Shown here: positions 3,910 through 5,870 of the stretch, piece by piece | Position numbering within the stretch: the stretch's first letter is position 1 | How the letters are laid out: each line of letters starts with the position of its first letter | NCBI GenBank assembly: GCA_030523505.1 | Contig: JAUNIK010000059.1 | Span: forward strand, 1-5,870 | Source of the DNA: Prevotellaceae bacterium | Lineage (GTDB): Bacteria > Bacteroidota > Bacteroidia > Bacteroidales > Bacteroidaceae | Length of the DNA stretch: 5,870 bases | Reading direction: 5' to 3' | Program-made: the position numbers and the translations under genes | Notes under the pieces: generated by a model | Told to the model about the DNA's origin: nothing | What the model saw: only the letters and a program-made list of their open reading frames with translations | Database searches by the model: none

Positions 3910-5870
3910 ATGAAAAAGATCTACCTGCTTTTACTATCACTGTTTAGCCTAAACACCTTTGCAGCGGGCATCGATGCCATCGGTGCTGACATTGTAATAC
4001 TCCCTTCGACTTATTACAGCAACGCTGCATTCACAGCCCAGACTTATGTCCTCACCGGCGACTATTGCCCATGGGGAGAGGAAGTTGAGCCATACGGAAA
4101 TCCACCAGCCGATTCATACGGTCGCCAATGGTATGAGAGCGGGTATCAACTCACCGACGGCGAGGCTGAATGGTCGGAGCATACCGCACCATTCTCATCC
4201 GAGGAATACTATAATGGTATGCCGGCATATCAGTGGACATCATCCAACATCTCTGCCGACATCTATTTCCGCCGTTCATTCACACTCAGCGAACCTCTCC
4301 CTGCTACCGTTTTCATCGCCTGCGGCCACGACGACGGACGCAGCGAGTTCTATATCAATGGTGTGAAAGTGGTGCAGACCGACACCGGTTGGAAAGAGAA
4401 CGAATACCGCGAACTGACCGACAATCAGAAGGCTCTCATCAAAACCGACGGTTCGGAGAACATCATCGCCGTACATGTACACAACAACTATGGCGGTGCT
4501 TTTGCCGACTGCGGTCTCTACGGCATGGCGAAACAAAGCTCTCTGCCTATGGGCTTCGACAAGCCTTGGACAGCACGTCTGCTTTTCAACAGCGAGGGTG
4601 GATACAACTATATGAGCAATAACAACGAGAATTACATCCACGGATGGGAGAAACTCTACGAGGCTCAGGAGGGTGAAGTCTATACCATCACCATGCCTAC
4701 CGCCGCCAATGTGGGCAGCAACGGCAAGGTGCAGTTCAAGACTCCTATCACCATCAACGCATCGCATAAATACTCCTTCCGCGTAAAACTCACAGCATCG
4801 AAGAACATCAATAATGTGGAGGTGGCTCTCGCTGAAAACGACAACGATGACAACATCCTCGGCAGCAAGACAGTGAACCTCACTGCCGGCACCCCTTCGA
4901 CAGTCTCTATGACAAACCTCACTGGTGTGAGCATCGAGGACATGAAGATTGCCTTCGCTTTCCCTACCGACGATGATGATGTGACCATCACTGTCGAGAG
5001 TATCACATTCCGCGACTCGACCGAGGGCGAGGACTTATGGACCGGTACATCGTATTTCAACTGGATGTACTATCTGGATTCCAACTTCAACCGTATCAAG
5101 GATATGACCATCGAAGGTCGCCACGAGACTCAGTCGTGGTTGCGCCCTGACTTCGACGACTCTATGTGGGCCACAGCAGAGATGCCTATCGGCAACTGGG
5201 GATATATGGCGGAGGTGCGCACAGTATGGCCGGGTGGCGACAACACCAACTTCTGGATTCGCCGCACATTCGACCTCGACGAAGTGAAAGCCACATCATC
5301 CTACACTCTCAACGTGTGCCACGACGATGCTTATTCCATCTATGTAAATGGCCATCTCATCGACACCGCCACTGGTTGGACCAACGGCAAGGATTTCGTG
5401 TCGTTCGAGATTCCGGCGAAGTTCCTCAACGTGGGCCGCAATGTCATTGCCACATATATCCAGCAGAACTGGGGCGGCAAGTTCTTCGACTGCGGTCTGA
5501 CCATCAAAGAGGATGTCTATGAGGAGTCGGATGTTGATGTTGACCGTCCAAACTCCCTCATTGCCAACGAGGTGACTGTGGCTAACATCGACCAGACTAT
5601 CGACCATTCATGGAACTACGGCGGTTGGGTTGAGTTATACAATAACTCCGACAAGCGTATCGCCCTCGACTTCCTCTATGTGAGCGACGATGCCAGCAAT
5701 CTGAAGAAGTTCATGCTGCCTGCCAATTCGGGTGTCATCCAGCCTCACGGCTATCGCTGCATCTTCTTTGATCACAACGCAGCCGACGGTGTCTTTGGCG
5801 ACGACGCTGCAAAGCAGGTTAGTTTCAAACTGGCAACCGAGGGTGGCTCGCTGTATATCTCTGAGGACGG
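3910..5870 (+). CDS. Large secreted protein: two galactose-binding-like domains and a lamin tail domain (3' end outside window)
   Basis: The frame is open from ATG 3910 to the window end (at least 653 residues). Residues 1-18 or 1-19 are an ordinary signal peptide (MKKIYLLLLSLFSLNTFAA) with no lipobox Cys, so the protein is secreted rather than lipid-anchored here. Residues about 80-206 and 409-532 are two galactose-binding-like beta-sandwiches. Both have RR-[ST]-F, then C-x(0,1)-HDD, a Y-[IV]-NG strand, a TGW, and a closing DCGL; Cys138/Cys201 and Cys470/Cys528 could form equivalent disulfides. The second opens with SWLRPDFDDSMW, a common start for this domain. Between them (about 220-375) is another beta-rich, jelly-roll-like region. 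From about 549, LIANEVTVAN, then WVELYNNSDK and DFLYVSDD, match the lamin tail domain, still incomplete at the window end. In Bacteroidetes this arrangement often precedes a CotH kinase domain; that is a prediction only. No catalytic residues are visible. Confidence 0.93.
   Translation, partial: MKKIYLLLLSLFSLNTFAAGIDAIGADIVILPSTYYSNAAFTAQTYVLTGDYCPWGEEVEPYGNPPADSYGRQWYESGYQLTDGEAEWSEHTAPFSSEEYYNGMPAYQWTSSNISADIYFRRSFTLSEPLPATVFIACGHDDGRSEFYINGVKVVQTDTGWKENEYRELTDNQKALIKTDGSENIIAVHVHNNYGGAFADCGLYGMAKQSSLPMGFDKPWTARLLFNSEGGYNYMSNNNENYIHGWEKLYEAQEGEVYTITMPTAANVGSNGKVQFKTPITINASHKYSFRVKLTASKNINNVEVALAENDNDDNILGSKTVNLTAGTPSTVSMTNLTGVSIEDMKIAFAFPTDDDDVTITVESITFRDSTEGEDLWTGTSYFNWMYYLDSNFNRIKDMTIEGRHETQSWLRPDFDDSMWATAEMPIGNWGYMAEVRTVWPGGDNTNFWIRRTFDLDEVKATSSYTLNVCHDDAYSIYVNGHLIDTATGWTNGKDFVSFEIPAKFLNVGRNVIATYIQQNWGGKFFDCGLTIKEDVYEESDVDVDRPNSLIANEVTVANIDQTIDHSWNYGGWVELYNNSDKRIALDFLYVSDDASNLKKFMLPANSGVIQPHGYRCIFFDHNAADGVFGDDAAKQVSFKLATEGGSLYISED

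Noticed and set aside
3576..3947. Plus-strand frame of 123 codons spanning the end of the nuclease gene, the hairpins and the start of the next gene
   Set aside because: It overlaps two well-supported genes out of frame and is Ser/Thr/Pro-rich without any domain pattern.
4046..4622. Two plus-strand frames (4046-4366 and 4233-4622) within the lamin-tail gene
   Set aside because: They are His/Arg/Ser-rich shadows in other frames; the frame from ATG 3910 is uninterrupted and carries domain motifs.
4276..5060. Two overlapping minus-strand open frames of 163 and 126 codons (4276-4767 and 4680-5060)
   Set aside because: They lie antisense to the large + strand protein, which has a signal peptide and recognisable domains throughout; their translations look like low-complexity shadow sequence with no motif.

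Overview
The window looks like part of a surface-protein operon from a member of the Bacteroidales, most like Prevotella or Bacteroides. The signs are a TonB-dependent receptor ending in an aromatic residue, Bacteroidetes-type lipoproteins (Cys followed by acidic residues), DUF5689 and DUF6359-like OB-fold proteins, A-rich leaders without clear Shine-Dalgarno sites, and galactose-binding-like plus lamin-tail architecture. All genes are on the + strand. The taxonomic placement is inferred from protein style, not from a search.

Layout: (1) 1-540, the C-terminal end of a TonB-dependent outer-membrane receptor. (2) 543-1409, a DUF5689-type lipoprotein starting 2 nt after the receptor stop. (3) 1441-2859, a lipoprotein with two tandem OB-fold-like repeats, a Pro/Gly linker and a C-terminal carbohydrate-binding-like beta-sandwich. 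(4) 2873-3790, a lipoprotein DNA/RNA non-specific endonuclease (Serratia nuclease/NUC1 family) with a GTG start. (5) A 119-nt gap at 3791-3909 with two GC-rich hairpins and an 11-bp direct repeat. (6) 3910 to the window end, a large secreted protein of at least 653 residues with two galactose-binding-like domains, a beta-rich domain between them and the start of a lamin tail domain. This last reading frame has no stop within the window.

Taken together, the genes encode an outer-membrane importer, two lipoproteins built on OB-folds (a fold that often binds nucleic acids), a surface or periplasmic nuclease, and a lamin-tail protein (a domain known to occur with secreted nucleases in bacteria). 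My main hypothesis is a surface system that captures and cuts extracellular nucleic acid and imports the products. The nuclease assignment is strong; the import substrate and the joint function are inference.

Other points of interest are a DHGH in place of the usual DRGH at the nuclease active site, an EF-hand-like Asp loop in the nuclease, and AT-rich patches that follow the OB-fold coding regions of genes 2 and 3. No tRNA, rRNA, CRISPR, insertion sequence or phage signal was seen.
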